Shown here one piece after another: positions 1 through 17,523 of a stretch of 22,500 bases of DNA. Within the stretch, counting starts at the first letter, position 1; the number at the start of each line of letters is the position of its first letter. The DNA comes from Paratrimastix pyriformis (taxonomy: Eukaryota; Preaxostyla; Paratrimastigidae): NCBI GenBank assembly GCA_027972325.1, contig JAPMOS010000031.1, positions 57,501 to 80,000 on the forward strand, in the 5' to 3' direction. Under the pieces are notes generated by a model. It was given only the letters and a program-made list of their open reading frames with translations. It did not search any database and was not told the DNA's origin. Both the position numbers and the translations under genes were made by a program.

Positions 1-260
1 GGACGGGACGGGACGGGACGGGACGGGACGGGACGGGACGGGACGGGACGGGACGGGACGGGACGGGACGGGATGGGATGGGACGGGGACGGGACGGGAC
101 GGGACGGGATGGGACGGGGACGGGACGGGACGGGACGGGACGGGACGGGGACGGGACGGGATGGGATGGGATGGGACGGGGACGGGACGGGACGGGACGG
201 GACGGGACGGGGCGGGGCGGGACGGGATGGGATGGGATGGGATGGGATGGTGTGCATGTA
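1..260. repeat. (GGGAC)n grading into (GGGAT)n pentamer array
   Basis: Nearly perfect GGGAC pentamers run from the window edge, with increasing GGGAT variants and some GGGGAC units toward the right. The array lies downstream, on the minus strand, of exon 3 of the MFS transporter, so it is probably inside that gene's third intron. It gives long meaningless Gly/Asp/Arg reading frames in all three plus frames, because the unit carries no stop. Confidence 0.95.
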
Positions 261-375
261 TGGGATGGATTGGTGCGTATTTGTGTCTGTCTGTGTGTAT
301 TTGGGATGGGATGGGATGGGATGGGATGGGATGGATTGGTGCGTATTTGTGTCTGTCTGTCTGTGTGTATTTGCA
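261..375. repeat. two-copy duplication separated by GGGAT units
   Basis: A block beginning GGATTGGTGCGTATTTGTG and ending in TGTGTGTATTTG occurs at about 265-303 and again at about 331-373, with (GGGAT)n between. It is the edge of the pentamer array and falls in the same presumed intron. Confidence 0.85.
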
Positions 376-395
376 CGCGCTTTGCGAGGACGAAC

Positions 396-1172
396 CTGAC
401 CGCGGGGTCCGCAGGGAGGAGCGATAGAGGAAGACAAGAAGGATCAGCAGCACCATCAGCGCCGATTCCCCGTAGAAGATATACCTGGGGGGATGGTGAG
501 TCGATTTGCGCGTGTGGAACCCCGGGTGAGACAGACCGCCAATCGGAGTACTGGGTCACCGGGCCGCTCAGTCCTGTTCCGAGCGCCTGCCCCAAGGGTC
601 CGCCGATAAAAAGCGTGGCCAACCACTTGGCACGTGACTTTGGAGATGCCGTGTCGTCGATGAAGGTCGGCGCCACCACAATGAGACCCGTCTCGCCGAT
701 GCCGGCGGCACACCGGACGATGAGAAGCTGTGCCGGACAAAAAAGATTATTGTGATCAAAAAGGTGTCTTGCAGACCAATATGAAATTGGGGGCAATCCC
801 CGAGCCGACTGCGGAGATCAGCCAGCACGCCAACCCGCTCAAGATAATCCAGGGGACTGAGATCTTGGTCGAAAGAAATCCGAACAAGGGGCACGCCACC
901 ATGTAACCAAACATAAATGACGACCCAACCATGCCCGACATGGTGTGCGTGATGTTAAAGTCTTCCTCGAAGGAAGGGACACAACCCGACATTGCGCCAC
1001 GATCAACGTAGATGACGACCCAAATGCTCAAGAGAAGAATGTACAGAAAAACCAAAAAGCGCCGAGAGATCGTTGAGGGAATTCGCAATTCTTCGGCAGA
1101 AACGGGCGTGGGTGGGGGTGTGGGTAAGATGTCGTCTGTGCTCTCCGCAGAACGATCATGACTTGGATTCAT
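396..1172 (-). CDS. MFS transporter, Spinster-like (5' three exons; partial)
   Basis: Integral membrane transporter of the major facilitator superfamily; the closest family I recognise is Spinster, a lysolipid/sphingolipid-type carrier, but the substrate cannot be read here. Exons on the minus strand are 1172-777, 727-537 and 484-396. The ATG at 1172 opens a cytosolic tail of about 38 residues. Transmembrane segments follow at about 39-57, 80-101 and 107-125. The loop DRGAMSGCVPSFEEDF after TM1 is the family's signature region. Exon 2 reads GIGETGLIVVAPTFIDD, the usual TM4 region with a conserved acidic residue, and exon 3 carries a further hydrophobic helix (about 200-216). Introns are 49 bp (728-776, donor gtctgc) and 52 bp (485-536, donor gtctgt), in phases 0 and 2. 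A third donor, gttcgt at 395, is tentative and would put the GGGAC array in intron 3. The remaining helices lie off the window. Confident on superfamily, moderate on subfamily. Confidence 0.85.
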
Positions 1173-1455
1173 TGAGGAGGCTAGAGTAGTGTGACAAAAA
1201 AATCACGGTCATTTTCGGCGGGACATGAAACAGACGTTGCAGGAAAGAATTGTGAAAATGTCCTTTGGGGTTCTTCCTGAGCTTTCCGGCAGGTGCCGAC
1301 AGCCCATCTAACCTGCATTCTCAATCGTTTGGGAGTTCCTGTGTTGGTCCAGGTCCTTTCTTTGCTCCTATCCTCATTCTGGTCGTTATTCCCTTCCCTC
1401 CGCCATCATTCTGTTCTCAGGTTTTACTCCCTCAAACGAAGGCCCCCCTTTCGCT
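1173..1455. other. upstream spacer of the MFS gene, no gene seen
   Basis: This is AT-richer, ordinary-looking sequence just 5' of the MFS start codon, presumably holding that gene's promoter and 5' leader. I see no TATA-like box I would defend and no protein-like reading frame on either strand. Confidence 0.5.
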
Positions 1456-1990
1456 TTGACAACCACCCACCAACTGACTCTGGGCCAAGACGTTTCCTCC
1501 TCCCTCAGATTTCATATCGCCTCAGCGCTGGGGCTTGCGGCCCCTTCAGCCACGGGGGCATCGCAACCGTCCCTGCATGCGCCCTTGCACCTGCTGCCCG
1601 AGCTCACCGAGCCCGAGCCCCCGCCCTACCTGTACCTGCCGCCACCTCTGTTCCTGCCCCGCCATTGCTGGTAGCCCACTCAGCCACGGGGGCATCGTTC
1701 CCATCGTCCCCCCGGCACCTGCCCCTGCCCCCGCCTGTTCCTGCCCCCGGGGCATCGCTCCCGTCGTCCCCCCGGCACCTGCCCCTACCCGAGCCAACCC
1801 ACCGAGCCGGAGCCCATCGCCATCGAGCCGGAGCCCACGTCCGCGCCCACACCAACGCCAACGCCGTCCGCGCCAACGCCGTCCGCGCCAACGCCAACGC
1901 CAACGTCCACGCCCACCGCCACCGCCACCGAGCCGGAGCCCACGTCCGCGCCCACGCCCACGCCAATCCAACAATTCCGGCTGAGCTAAA
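1456..1990 (+). other. Pro/Thr/Ala-codon-rich low-complexity stretch, coding status unclear
   Basis: Cytosine-rich DNA with degenerate tandem units around the phrase GGGGCATCG (near 1553, 1688 and 1750) and then CCAACGCC/GTCCGCGCC units (1838-1920). In one plus frame, 1825-1989 encodes a Glu-Pro/Thr-Pro/Ser-Ala-Pro tract ending QQFRLS and a TAA. That composition is typical of the stalk of a secreted protein, but the other two frames are also open and Arg/Ala-rich, and upstream the same frame is closed by a stop at 1672. No folded domain is visible. It could be the C-terminal exon of a plus-strand gene or just a minisatellite. Confidence 0.3.
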
Positions 1991-2179
1991 GGAAAAGTTG
2001 TAAAAAAAAAGGGGGGGGGATGAGAAAAAAGTGAGAAAAAAGTGATTTTTCTTGTCGCTCGGGGACTGGAACTGTAGGATGTGTGGACTGTGTGTGTGTG
2101 TGTGTGGGGAGGGAGGGGGGGGGGAGGAGGAGGAGAGAGAGATGGAGATGGAGAGCGGTCTTTCTCGTGTTCCCTTTTA
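1991..2179. repeat. poly-A/poly-G and (TG)n/(GA)n low complexity
   Basis: A run of A and G homopolymers at about 2001-2045 is followed by (TG)n at 2087-2106 and a purine-rich GGA/GA tract to about 2156. No gene is visible here. Confidence 0.8.
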
Positions 2180-2377
2180 GGCCCACGGGCTCGGTTTCCG
2201 GAATATGAGAGTCTGATCAAGGACCAGTGCAACAAGATGCATGTTGCCTTTTGGATGCATCCGATCGGCGGCACCGCGGGCCCCACCGGGGGACGGTGGT
2301 CGACGACCCATGTGGGACATGAGGCCGCGATGGCCGGGGTCGTGATGCGCTGCGGGGACGGGAGGCCAGAGGGATGA
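2180..2377 (+). other. candidate exon of an unidentified gene
   Basis: After a CTTTTAG acceptor-like end at 2174-2180, one plus frame reads a stretch containing FPEYESLIKDQCNKMHVAF and MHPIGG. Its composition differs from the surrounding low complexity and looks protein-like. It stays open to a TGA at 2375-2377. I do not recognise the family and find no convincing partner exon; a possible continuation with MAVDTAKITGVAYVIHCG lies at 2689-2742 in a different frame. It might be the relic of a gene broken by LINE and repeat insertions. Confidence 0.25.
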
Positions 2378-2528
2378 TGGCCGGGTGATATGACCGGAGA
2401 TGATAACCGGGTGATGACGACTCGGCCGGGGTGCCGATAAGATGACCGGATGAGCGATGATGGCCGGTGATATGACCGGAGATGATAACCGGGTGGTCGG
2501 GGTGACGATAAGATGACCGGATGAGTGA
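2376..2528. repeat. two-unit tandem duplication (about 82 and 71 bp)
   Basis: The units start TGATGGCCGG at 2376 and 2458 and share GATATGACCGGAGATGATAA, then CGATAAGATGACCGGATGAG. The second copy is shortened in its middle. Internal sub-repeats of GATGACCGG make the block itself minisatellite-like. No coding signal. Confidence 0.85.
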
Positions 2529-3077
2529 TGATAGCGCTGGTGCAGGCGCAACGGGCCATCCGTCGTTCGACCGAGGGCACTGCAGTCGTGGCCGTCACGC
2601 CGCCCCCCAGCCGGAGCCCCCCATCGCCGCCCGATCGCCCTAGGGGCTCCACTGGGTACCCGCTGCACCGTCTCCAGCCCCCGGCCCCATGGCCGTGGAC
2701 ACAGCGAAGATCACCGGGGTCGCCTACGTCATCCACTGCGGGCGCCGCCGCCCCGCCCGCCCGCCCGCCGGAAACTCAGCCAGCAGGGGCCACGGAAGTC
2801 CACCGGGAATTCAAACAGCAGCATGCTGCATGTCGGACGAGCTCTGCCAGCAGACAGCGCGACACCCAAATGATGAGATGAGCCTCGGAGGCGCCTGGGC
2901 CTGGGGACACCCACACGCGGGGACAACCTAGCGGCCGCAGGTCGGCATCGACGCACGTCGCGGTTCCGTGGCCGGCGGGCCTGGGACAGGAGTGCGCAGG
3001 CACGGGGGACTGAAACAGGTGCGGATGGAAGCAGGCCGAACGAAGAACCGGACAGGCGGCGGGTGCGACGCAAGGCC
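2529..3077. other. GC-rich spacer, no gene I can support
   Basis: Short overlapping frames on both strands are Arg/Pro/Ala-rich and lack domain-like stretches. The right part may be the weakly conserved 3' region of the truncated LINE copy whose recognisable tail begins at 3078, but I cannot align it convincingly to the 3' UTR of the downstream LINE. Confidence 0.4.
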
Positions 3078-3186
3078 GGGGGTGATGAGATGCGGGGGAA
3101 TTGGGGGGATAAAACCTTTTGTGGCGATTTCTTTCTCATGGTTCCTTAGTTAGCCTCACACGAGGCTGCATTAACACGAGACTGAC
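3078..3186 (+). mobile_element. 3' terminal fragment of a LINE-family element
   Basis: This segment matches the last ~110-130 bp of the LINE that follows. Both share a GATGAG-containing G-rich lead, then TAAAACCTTTTGTG, then a hairpin GTTAGCCTC/GAGGC, then GCATTAACACGAGACTGAC. The two copies differ at a number of bases, so this is a separate, related copy, 5'-truncated or an old 3' end, with the full LINE starting directly at its end in the same orientation. Confidence 0.75.
3149..3175 (+). other. conserved LINE 3' hairpin (upstream copy)
   Basis: GTTAGCCTC (3149-3157) can pair with GAGGC (3162-3166) and, after a bulge, TAAC (3172-3175). The loop is ACAC here against CTAC in the downstream copy at 8201-8227, while the stem is identical. 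Such 3' hairpins are the usual recognition site of the reverse transcriptase in many LINE families; that role is inferred. Confidence 0.65.
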
Positions 3187-3190
3187 TTTG

Positions 3191-3880
3191 TCTGCGGGGG
3201 CAGCCGTGGGCCCGCCCGGGTCCAGGCTGTCCCCGGGGCTCCTGCGGGTGGTGTCCCGTGGCCGCCGGTGGCGCGAGTGCTGGCCGCCCCACCGGTGCTT
3301 CCTGCGCCGGCCGCCGTGGCCGCCGTGGCCGCCGGGGCCGCCGGGGCCGCCGAGACTGCGCCGCCGTCCGCCTTGCTGGCGCTGGGGCCAACCGCGGGCC
3401 GGGCCCTCGCTGCGCCGCCGGCCCGTCGTTTGTCGCTGCCGGGACTGCCAGGTGGTCCGCCGCCGCCGGGGCCGTCGTCTGCGGGGGCAGCCGTGGGCCC
3501 GCCCGGGTCCAGGCTGTCCCCGGGGCTCCTGCGGGTGGTGTCGCCGTGGCCGCTGGTGGCGCGAGTGCTGGCCGCCCCACCGGTGCTTCCTGCGCCGGCC
3601 GCCGTGGCCGCCGTGGCCGCCGGGGCCGCCGGGGCCGCCGGGGCCGCCGGGGCCGCTGAGACTGCGCCGCCGTCCGCCTTGCTGGGGCCCGGGGCTGCGC
3701 TGGGGCCAACAGCGGGCCGGGCCCTCGCTGCGCCGCCGGCCCGTCGTTTGTCGCTACCGGGACTGCTGCCGGGACTGCCAGGTGGTCCGCCGCTGCCGGG
3801 GCCGTCGTCTGCGGGGGCAGCCGTGGGCCCGCCCGGGTCCATGCTGTCCCCGGGGCTCCTGCGGGTGGGGTCGCCGTTGC
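3191..3880 (+). repeat. 5' tandem monomers of the LINE (287 bp, 330 bp, partial)
   Basis: The phrase TCTGCGGGGGCAGCCGTGGG opens units at 3191, 3478 and 3808. The first two units are full length (287 and 330 bp) and differ mainly by extra GGGGCCGCC steps and small insertions; the third stops after about 75 bp, where the sequence becomes unique. The units are open in the frame that continues into the endonuclease, where they encode Pro/Ala/Leu-rich repeats. Position and layout recall promoter monomers at the 5' end of rodent L1 elements. Confidence 0.85.
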
Positions 3881-5634
3881 CGCCTGTGCTCTCTGTCCCG
3901 CCCCCGGCGGCACTGCTCTGCCCGTGGTGGCCTGTGATGTTGCCCCCGAACTGGCATCACCCGACCACGAGGCCCGTCCCTGGCTGTTTCCCTGGCTTTT
4001 CGCCTGGCCTGTGGTCCTGGCCCAGACGCTGGCCAGCGCCCCCCGGGGGAGGGATTGCTGGGACACTGTGGGCGGAATGGCCCAGTGCGTCCCCGCTCTT
4101 TCTGGCTCCGGGTCAGGCACCTGGGCCAGTATGCCCTGCGGTGGCGCTGGGCCCTTCCCTGCCGGCCCCGCATAGGCCGCTGCAAGGTTGCTTGACACCG
4201 GGATCCCCGCTGATGGGGGGCTTGACCGGACCTGAGCTGCCCTCGAAGGCCTTGCCGCGGACGAACCCGGTGGCTCAAGCTGGGCCGGCTGATCTCGCCC
4301 CTCCTGCCATCCCGACTGGGCCAGCGCCGCCAGAATCCATCAGGGCCCTCTGCTGGAACGTCTCCAGCATCTACAAACGAGCGGCAGCTGTGGGCTCTCT
4401 TTCCCGCGGCTCACAGGCTGTCTTCCTCACGGAGACCTGGCTCTGCGCAGAGGTTACCCCCCTCATCCCAGGTTTCCGTTGGTTCGGGACTGGCCATCCA
4501 TGCGTGGAAGGCTCCCGCCCCTCTGGTGGGGTCGCGCTTGGCCTCGCTGGGCCTTGGGCGCTCTGCGCGGAACGCCTCTCCCCACCATACCTGGCAGATC
4601 AGAGCGTCTGGGTGCTCTCCCGGGGGGTCCTATTTGTCGCTGTGTACCTCAGACCCCCCGGGATCGATCTCACCTCGGCTGGCGAGCTGGCCGAATGCCT
4701 TGTGGAGCTGCGTCCCCAGGGAGCCCCCATCATCATTGGTGGTGACTTCAATGCGCACGTCCGGGGTCGCTTCGCCGGGGCCAAGGGGAATGCTGCGGGC
4801 GAACACCTCAGGTTACTCGCCGAACAGGCAGGCCTCCTGATCGTTGAGCAGAGCGAGGACCAGCGACCGACCTACGACCCCGGCGGTGCGCGCCCAGTCG
4901 CCACTGAGGTTGACTTTTTCTTGGTGGACGGAGTGGAGACACCGCGGGAGTGGGTCATGCTCCGGGCCGCCAACCGAAACCTCCTGGACCGTGGTGGGCA
5001 TGAGGTCCTGAAGTCGGCGTGCGAACACAGAGCCCTGTTGCTGGAAGGGTCCATACGAGTCGCGCCACCCCCCAGTCCCAGGCACAAGTACCGTACCAAG
5101 CCGCGATGGGCCTGGTGCCTTGACCAAGCTGACTGGGCCAGGTTCGAGGAGGAGGCATCCCTCTTGGCAGCCGAAATGCTGCCGCTGCTCGAGGAGGACA
5201 CCAGGAGCCTGGCCTCCCCTGAAGTGCTCGAGGGCCGGTGGGAGCAACTGCTGGGCATCCTCCGCGAGGCCGGGCGACGCGCGGTTGGACGAAAGAGAGT
5301 CACGGCCGCCTCCCGGGCCTGGTGGACTCCCCGACTGGCTGAGCTATGGCGAGCCAAGATGGCCCAGAGGCGGGGTCCTGGGGCAAAGACGGCGCGCAGT
5401 GCCTTCAGGCGGGAGGCCCGCGCAGCCCGGAATGACATGATGGCTGAGTTCCGCCTCTCTGGGGAGCGCTCATGGTGGACCCTCACCCGACTCCTGGGGA
5501 GGACCAAGTCAACGGTGGAGACCCTGGCCAGGGAGATTGGAGGGGCGTTAAGGCCCTCACGGCCCATTTCCGTCAGGTCGGCAAGCTGCCGCCCGAGTCG
5601 GATCCCCCCACCTCCCCCTCAGCCTCGAGTTTGA
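3841..5634 (+). CDS. LINE endonuclease-bearing ORF (N-terminal part of ORF2)
   Basis: APE-type endonuclease that would nick target DNA to prime reverse transcription. The frame is open from before 3268 with no upstream ATG; in-frame ATGs are at 3841, 3937 and 4213, and I take the first. Residues 1-165 are Pro/Ala/Leu-rich with no fold seen. The nuclease begins at CWNVSS (4351), continues with TETWL (about 4429), GGDFNAH (4738-4758) and a TYDPGG/EVDFFLVDG stretch (4870-4932). The final catalytic motif, normally Ser-Asp-His, reads Cys-Glu-His at 5020-5028, an unusual substitution. A Trp-Trp-Thr-Pro linker at 5320-5331 is typical of the region joining nuclease and RT. The TGA at 5632 follows a stretch where a different frame (about 5541-5660) looks more LINE-like (TAHFRQVGKLPPESDP), so this end is probably a frame slip rather than a natural terminus. 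Confidence 0.8.
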   Translation: MLSPGLLRVGSPLPPVLSVPPPAALLCPWWPVMLPPNWHHPTTRPVPGCFPGFSPGLWSWPRRWPAPPGGGIAGTLWAEWPSASPLFLAPGQAPGPVCPAVALGPSLPAPHRPLQGCLTPGSPLMGGLTGPELPSKALPRTNPVAQAGPADLAPPAIPTGPAPPESIRALCWNVSSIYKRAAAVGSLSRGSQAVFLTETWLCAEVTPLIPGFRWFGTGHPCVEGSRPSGGVALGLAGPWALCAERLSPPYLADQSVWVLSRGVLFVAVYLRPPGIDLTSAGELAECLVELRPQGAPIIIGGDFNAHVRGRFAGAKGNAAGEHLRLLAEQAGLLIVEQSEDQRPTYDPGGARPVATEVDFFLVDGVETPREWVMLRAANRNLLDRGGHEVLKSACEHRALLLEGSIRVAPPPSPRHKYRTKPRWAWCLDQADWARFEEEASLLAAEMLPLLEEDTRSLASPEVLEGRWEQLLGILREAGRRAVGRKRVTAASRAWWTPRLAELWRAKMAQRRGPGAKTARSAFRREARAARNDMMAEFRLSGERSWWTLTRLLGRTKSTVETLAREIGGALRPSRPISVRSASCRPSRIPPPPPQPRV

Positions 5635-5667
5635 GCCCCGCCTGCGGACCGCAAGGCAACCGAGACG

Positions 5668-7892
5668 ATGGATAGGCCACTCTCCCAGGAGGAAGTTGAG
5701 ATGGCTCTCGGAGCACTGCGGAGCGGTGGGGCCCCGGGGCCCGATGGTATCCCTCCACTGTTCCTGAAGCGAGCGGGCTCAACGTTTACAGAGGCCCTCT
5801 GCCTGCTGTTCCAGCTTGCCTGGCGATGGAGCCTCTGGCCTCAGCAATGGCGCCTCTCCCATCTGGTCCCGGTCTACAAGAACAAGGGTGACAGGCACCA
5901 AGAATCATCGTACAGACCCATTGCCCTACTGCCGGTGGCCTCCAAGGTCTTGGCGTTGGCCCTGGACCGGCGGCTGCGTTTCTTCATGGAGCCGAGCCTT
6001 TGCGACGAGCAAGGAGGCTTCCGGAAAAACTTCTCAGCTGTACAACAAATCGTTGCCCTGAAGCAGATCGTGGCCCTCCGCCGCAAGGCCAAGAAGAGCA
6101 CGTACGCCGCCTTTCTCGATATAAAGGCGGCGTACGACACCGTCAGCCGGCCGACCTTGTGGGCGATCATGAGAGCGCGGGGTTGCAGGGGATGCCTCAT
6201 GCTCCTGCTGACGGCCATGTACAGTACAACCGAGGCAGCGGTCGTGGTGCGAGGCATGCGGGGCCCATCTTTCAAGTCGAACGGGGCCTCCGTCAGGGTG
6301 CCCTGCGTCCCCAGGCCTTTACCTGTTCTTCATTGATGGCCTCATCAGGAGACTCCGGGCACTGAACCTTGGCGTCCAGGTGCCAGGGCGGAGGGAGCGC
6401 ATTCCCGGGCTCCTCTTTGCGGATGATGTGTCCGTCTTGGCCGAGAGCCCCGAGGAACTCCAGCAGGCCCTGGACGAGTGCGGGGCGGTGGCCCTGGAGA
6501 GGCGCTTTGAGTGGTCACCCGACAAGTGTCGTGCAATGGTCTTCGAGTGCTGGGCGGCCAGGCGCAGGAAGGAGTCGGCCAACGACAAGCAGGCTGCGGG
6601 CGAGCAGAAGCCGTGGTCAGTGAGCCTTAGCGGCAGGGAGATGACGCAGACCCGGAGCTTCCGCTTCCTGGGGGCGGAGCTTGAGGACGATGCGAGCACG
6701 AAGGCCTACACGAGTGGCCGTGTCCGGGCGGCCTGCGCGATGAGGGGCTCCATCAGCCGGCTGTTGGGCAGGGTGGGTGCTCTCCCTCCGAGGCTGCTCG
6801 GAGCACTGTGGCGCACCTTTGGCCTCCCGAGGTTGCTCTGGGCTGCGGCAGCTTTCCCTAATCTGCGCGACAAGAAGGCGGAGCGGGCCATGGATACGGT
6901 GCAGCGCATCTTCGCCTGTTTTGCCCTCCAGTGCATGGGACAAGCATCGTCTGCCGCTGTCGAGGCGGACCTGGGGCTGACACCGGTCGCTGCTTTGCGG
7001 GCCCAGGAGGTCATGATCGAGTGGGGCCGGATCAAGCTGCTGCCGCAGGGCCGCCTCGTCCGTGAGCTGGTGGAGCTGGGCGAGAAGCTCCCAGAGACAA
7101 GGGAGGGCACCAGCGCATTGGCGAATGGGCCGGTGCCGCCGAGGCGGTCCTGAGGGACTATGGCCTGGGCAGAGGGGCCCGGCCTGGAGACGAGACGATC
7201 CGGTCCATTGGCATTGCCGCCTGGAAGGACATGGTCCGGAAGAAGGTGCGTGAGCACGTCGAGGCCCAGTGGCGCGCGAAGGTGGAGGATGCCCACTCAC
7301 ACCCGAGGCTGGCGCTCCTGCGGCAGGTCAAGCAGGACTATGGCCGCAGCGAGGCCTACCTGGACGACATGAGCCCGGCTGGGCGCCGAATTGCGGCCCA
7401 ACTGCGCGCAGGGATGTACCTCGATGGTGAGTTCCTCCGAACCTGGAAGGGCAGACCTGAGGCGGAGCGCGGAGGAGCCTGCGTGTGCTGCAGCGCGGGA
7501 CCGCTCGAGGATGCCCAGCACATCATCCAGCAGTGCCCCGCCTATGAGGAGTTGCGCAAGAAGGCCTGGGACCGCCTCCATGCCGCTTTGGGGCCCCGGA
7601 CTGGGCCCGGCTGGAGGCCCTGGGCGCCGACAAGTGGCAGATCATGATCGGGAGGCCTGCGGCAGGCTGGGGACGGCCGACCATCGGGGCCGTCAACAGG
7701 ATTGCGGGGGACTTCCTGGCTCAGGCCCATGCGCTCCGGCTTCAACTGCTCCGGGAGCGTCGGGCAGGACCACCGCCAGTGGCCAGCGAGCGGGGGGCCC
7801 GGCGGGAGGCTACGTCGCGGCGACGGAGACGGCTGCCTGCTGTGCCCATCCAGCAGACTAGTGGCCACCACAACGAGGCCTCCTCTACATAA
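5668..7892 (+). pseudogene. LINE reverse transcriptase and C-terminal CCHC domain, frame-broken
   Basis: RNA-directed DNA polymerase part of the LINE. From 5668 one frame gives GGAPGPDGIPPLFLKR, then SSYRPIALLPVASKVLAL, a GGFRKNFSA block and motif A FLDIKAAYDTV (Asp codon 6118-6120). The GLRQG motif near 6290 is in a second frame, and LYLFFIDGLIRRL plus motif C FADDVSVLAE (Asp-Asp 6422-6427) is in a third. That frame continues with a thumb-like region to about 7100. Another shift leads to the segment 7120-7590 carrying Cys-x2-Cys-x9-His-x4-Cys (codons at 7480, 7489, 7519 and 7534), the usual LINE C-terminal zinc motif. A last shift near 7595 gives a tail ending at TAA 7890. The breaks look like one-base losses or gains next to short homopolymers, and there are no internal stops within the correct frames, so the copy is young or the breaks are sequencing errors. 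Confidence 0.85.
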
Positions 7893-8200
7893 CAATGGAC
7901 TGAACCCCTCTCCTTTGCGGGTGGACGACGGCAGCGTCAGGCTCGCCGGATGGGCTCGTCCTCAAAACCTGCAGGGAGGGGGGTGGGGTCTCAGGTCGCT
8001 GCTCTTCCCGTCTCCTTCTCTTCCTGCTTTGCTTTCGCCAGGATGGTGGCACTGCCCAAGCGGGACTACATCTGGGCCTGACGCTGGGCCCCAAGCGCCG
8101 AAGTGGCTGGGGATGAGGTGATATTTTGTGAAATCGGGTTGGGAAATGGGGGAAATGGGAGTAAAACCTTTTGTGAACTCTTCTCGATTGCGATTATCTA
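7893..8200 (+). other. 3' UTR of the LINE
   Basis: Noncoding sequence between the stop at 7890-7892 and the terminal hairpin. The last part carries TAAAACCTTTTGTG, shared with the tail fragment at 3111-3124. No further reading frame looks protein-like. Confidence 0.7.
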
Positions 8201-8252
8201 GTTAGCCTCCTACGAGGCTGCATTAACACGAGACTGACTGACTGACTGACTG
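8201..8252 (+). other. LINE 3' hairpin and (ACTG)5 tail
   Basis: GTTAGCCTC (8201-8209) pairs with GAGGC (8214-8218) and TAAC across a bulge. It is followed by ACACGAG and five ACTG units (8233-8252), where the upstream copy has only ACTGACT. The microsatellite marks the end of the element, 51 bp before the peptidase start codon. Confidence 0.75.
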
Positions 8253-8303
8253 GAAGTTGCTGCTGCCGAATGCACCCAGGCTCTCTCCATTGCTTTTTGA
8301 TTG

Positions 8304-16770
<8,467 letters not shown>

Positions 16771-17081
16771 ACACGAATCGCACTGCGACACATGCAAGTG
16801 CAGTGGGGGGCTGTCTCACGCGCAAATTTCCGTTTGTTGTTGCTGCCCCTTTGGGATCGCGTGCAAAATTATTCTGTTTTTTTCCCCTTCGCTCGAGACA
16901 CATATTTCCTTATCTTTTTTCATGTCTTTTCGATGGACAAACTCCCCCTCATTCCCCCCCTGCCGTGCCGTGGGCTTCAACGCAATTGTATTTTTTTTTA
17001 GCCAATTACAAAATTGGCGGGGGTCATGATGATTATGATGGAACACACAGGATCTGCTTTTTCTTTGTCTTTTCCCTTCTT

Positions 17082-17135
17082 CTTCTTCTTCTTCTTCTTC
17101 TTCTTCTTCTTCTTCTTCTTCTTCCTTCTTCTTCT
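17082..17135. repeat. (TTC)n microsatellite
   Basis: About 18 TTC units with one CTTCC interruption. On the minus strand they give the poly-Lys/Glu tracts of a spurious long frame. Confidence 0.95.
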
Positions 17136-17520
17136 TTTGTGTTGTTTTTGACATGCTCCTCTCCTCTCCTCGGCTCCTCTCCCATTTTTGTGCGGGAGAA
17201 GGCGTGCTCTTTGCAGTGATTTCGTTTGATATCCGACTGTCGACCCCACGCGCGTCTTAGGAATGACTGTGAGAGGGTGGCGATGATCATGAGCATTCGG
17301 CGCGGTCCGCACCTCCATCACGGACATGCATGAGATGGGCGACACCATCCCATCACCCACCCTGGGAGTGACACGAAAGTGAGTGAGGACGGGTGTTTGC
17401 TCTGGCCCCGACCCTGTTCCCCAGCCTCGTGGAAAGACGGACTGGAATTTCAAGAAGAGACGATTCCAGAAGGTCATCATCCGTCCTCCCCAGCCCAAAT
17501 CACTCAGCAATGGTTGCCGG

Positions 17521-17523
<3 letters not shown>

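Larger units (their letters stand above)
3187..8252 (+). mobile_element. non-LTR retrotransposon (LINE) with APE endonuclease and RT, about 5.07 kb
   Basis: Order: GC-rich tandem monomers (3191-3880), a long Pro/Ala-rich frame leading into an apurinic-like endonuclease (about 4327-5040), a WW-containing linker (5320-5500), reverse transcriptase (5668-6900), a C-terminal CCHC motif (7480-7536), a stop at 7890-7892, a ~310-bp 3' UTR, the terminal hairpin (8201-8227) and five ACTG units (8233-8252). No RNase H domain was seen. The APE plus RT plus CCHC arrangement places it in the L1/Jockey/CR1 assemblage; I cannot name the clade. The reading frame changes at about six places, so the copy is inactive unless these are assembly errors. 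There is no poly-A tail; the microsatellite tail is an alternative known in several LINE clades. A target-site duplication cannot be told apart from the matching hairpin tail upstream. Confidence 0.9.

Noticed and set aside
1-260. Telomere
   Set aside because: The unit can look telomere-like, but the array is pentameric GGGAC and adjoins a transporter exon that needs sequence beyond it, so an internal array is more likely.
3146-4198. Long minus-strand Ala/Pro/Arg frames over the LINE 5' end
   Set aside because: GC-rich shadow frames of the tandem monomers; the plus-strand frame continues into a real endonuclease.
3078-8252. Long terminal repeats of an LTR-type element, suggested by matching ends
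   Set aside because: The shared ends are only ~110 bp, there is no TG..CA border, protease or integrase, and the enzymes are APE nuclease plus LINE-type RT.
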